DNA from: Planctomycetota bacterium
Lineage (GTDB): Bacteria; Planctomycetota; SZUA-567; H5-PLA8
Assembly (NCBI GenBank): GCA_015075375.1
Contig: JABTUM010000001.1
Coordinates: forward strand, 53,201 to 117,200
Reading direction: 5' to 3'
DNA length: 64,000 bases
Shown: one piece after another, positions 63,673-64,000 of the stretch
How the letters are laid out: each line of letters opens with the position of its first letter
Position numbering within the stretch: position 1 is the stretch's first letter
Notes under the pieces: model-generated
The model's database searches: none
Seen by the model: the letters and a program-made list of their open reading frames with translations, nothing else
What the model was told of the DNA's origin: nothing
Translations under genes and position numbers: made by a program

Positions 63673-64000
63673 TCAGATATCGAGGTCGGTGATTTCGAGC
63701 GCGTGCTGCTCGATAAAATCGCGGCGGGCGCCGACTTCTTCGCCCATCAGAATCTTGAACATGTCGTCGGCGATCACGCCGTCTTCAAGCTTGATGCGCA
63801 ACAAGGTGCGGCGCGCGGGATCCATGGTCGTATCCCACAGTTCCTCGGCGTTCATTTCACCCAGCCCTTTGAACCGCGCCACATCCTGGCCCTTAGCATC
63901 CTTACCCAAGGCTCGGATGCGATCCAGCACCTCGGCGAGTGACGACATGCCGTGGTCGGTGGCGTTCGCTTCTAGCACGTGGAATTTGTATCCCACGTCC
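63673..64000 (-). CDS. gyrB: DNA gyrase subunit B, C-terminal part (gene continues past window)
   Basis: Only the last 108 or so codons are in the window. The C-terminal TOPRIM/wHTH-proximal signature DVARFKGLGEMNAEELWDTTMDP is present, followed by RTLLRIKLEDGVIADDMFKILMGEEVGARRDFIEQHALEITDLDI, the usual GyrB end. ParE is a less likely alternative. The start of this reading in the window is not the gene start. Confidence 0.92.
   Translation of the reverse strand, partial: DVGYKFHVLEANATDHGMSSLAEVLDRIRALGKDAKGQDVARFKGLGEMNAEELWDTTMDPARRTLLRIKLEDGVIADDMFKILMGEEVGARRDFIEQHALEITDLDI

Noticed and set aside
1..64000. CRISPR array
   Set aside because: No series of equal direct repeats with unique spacers was seen; the iterons and 11-bp repeats have too short a period.

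Overview
The window looks like chromosomal DNA of a GC-rich, Gram-negative-type bacterium, most likely a planctomycete or another member of the PVC group. The clues are a Tat-exported Cys-type sulfatase, a Tat-exported metallophosphoesterase, a sigma factor fused to a membrane-anchored sensor, a LamG/DUF1080-like secreted protein and a 77-residue two-helix membrane protein with the FRLATWLF-type start common in planctomycetes. A complete type II secretion operon and the 3' end of gyrB are also present. The assignment is inference; no rRNA gene is in the window.

Layout. (1) 1-8.6 kb, minus strand: a secreted 2101-residue Rhs/YD-repeat polymorphic toxin preceded by a membrane-anchored partner (ATGA overlap) and followed by a two-helix candidate immunity protein. 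Further on lies an orphan Rhs tip that shares 66 core residues with the large protein and carries a different toxin domain. Both tips contain an HExxH zincin motif. (2) 9.1-19.5 kb, plus strand: an eleven-gene type II secretion operon in the order L-M-K-C-D-E-F-G-H-I-J, separated from the Rhs operon by a spacer with six AAACGTA-like boxes. (3) 19.7-24.2 kb, minus strand: a 1517-residue NACHT-type NTPase with HEAT-like repeats, probably an anti-phage or conflict protein. (4) 24.4-40.0 kb: an integrated, phage-derived replicating element. It has integrase, excisionase, sigma factor, Cas4/RecB-like nuclease, Sak4-like ATPase, DUF669 protein, ERCC4 nuclease, RecD-like helicase, primase-helicase and ParB-methyltransferase, but no capsid, tail or large terminase gene. 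It also carries striking non-coding signals: iterons inside the primase gene, a 43-bp-arm inverted repeat with one more iteron in its loop, a phased TCGCGA array, 11-bp tandem repeats before the sigma gene, and a leader RNA with a terminator. (5) 40.1-48.8 kb: tRNA-Arg(CCT) and genes for secreted or regulatory proteins (LamG-like, AraC fused to a binding-protein domain, metallophosphoesterase, sulfatase, beta-helix). (6) 49.2-56.0 kb: a tightly coupled operon of membrane-tethered sigma factor, FeeM-like acyltransferase, ThiF/E1-like enzyme, an 89-residue protein and a DevBCA/MacB-like exporter. (7) 56.3-63.6 kb: a heavy-metal RND efflux operon with His-rich periplasmic proteins. (8) The 3' end of gyrB on the minus strand.

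How the parts work together. The secretion operon supplies an export route beside a signal-peptide-bearing Rhs toxin, but a functional link is only suggested by position. The element's genes form a self-contained recombination-dependent replication module whose origin appears to lie inside the primase gene, as in phage lambda O. The sigma-FeeM-ThiF-ABC operon reads as a regulated pathway that makes an acylated or adenylate-activated small molecule or peptide and exports it. I regard this operon and the element's origin architecture as the two most promising undescribed systems here.
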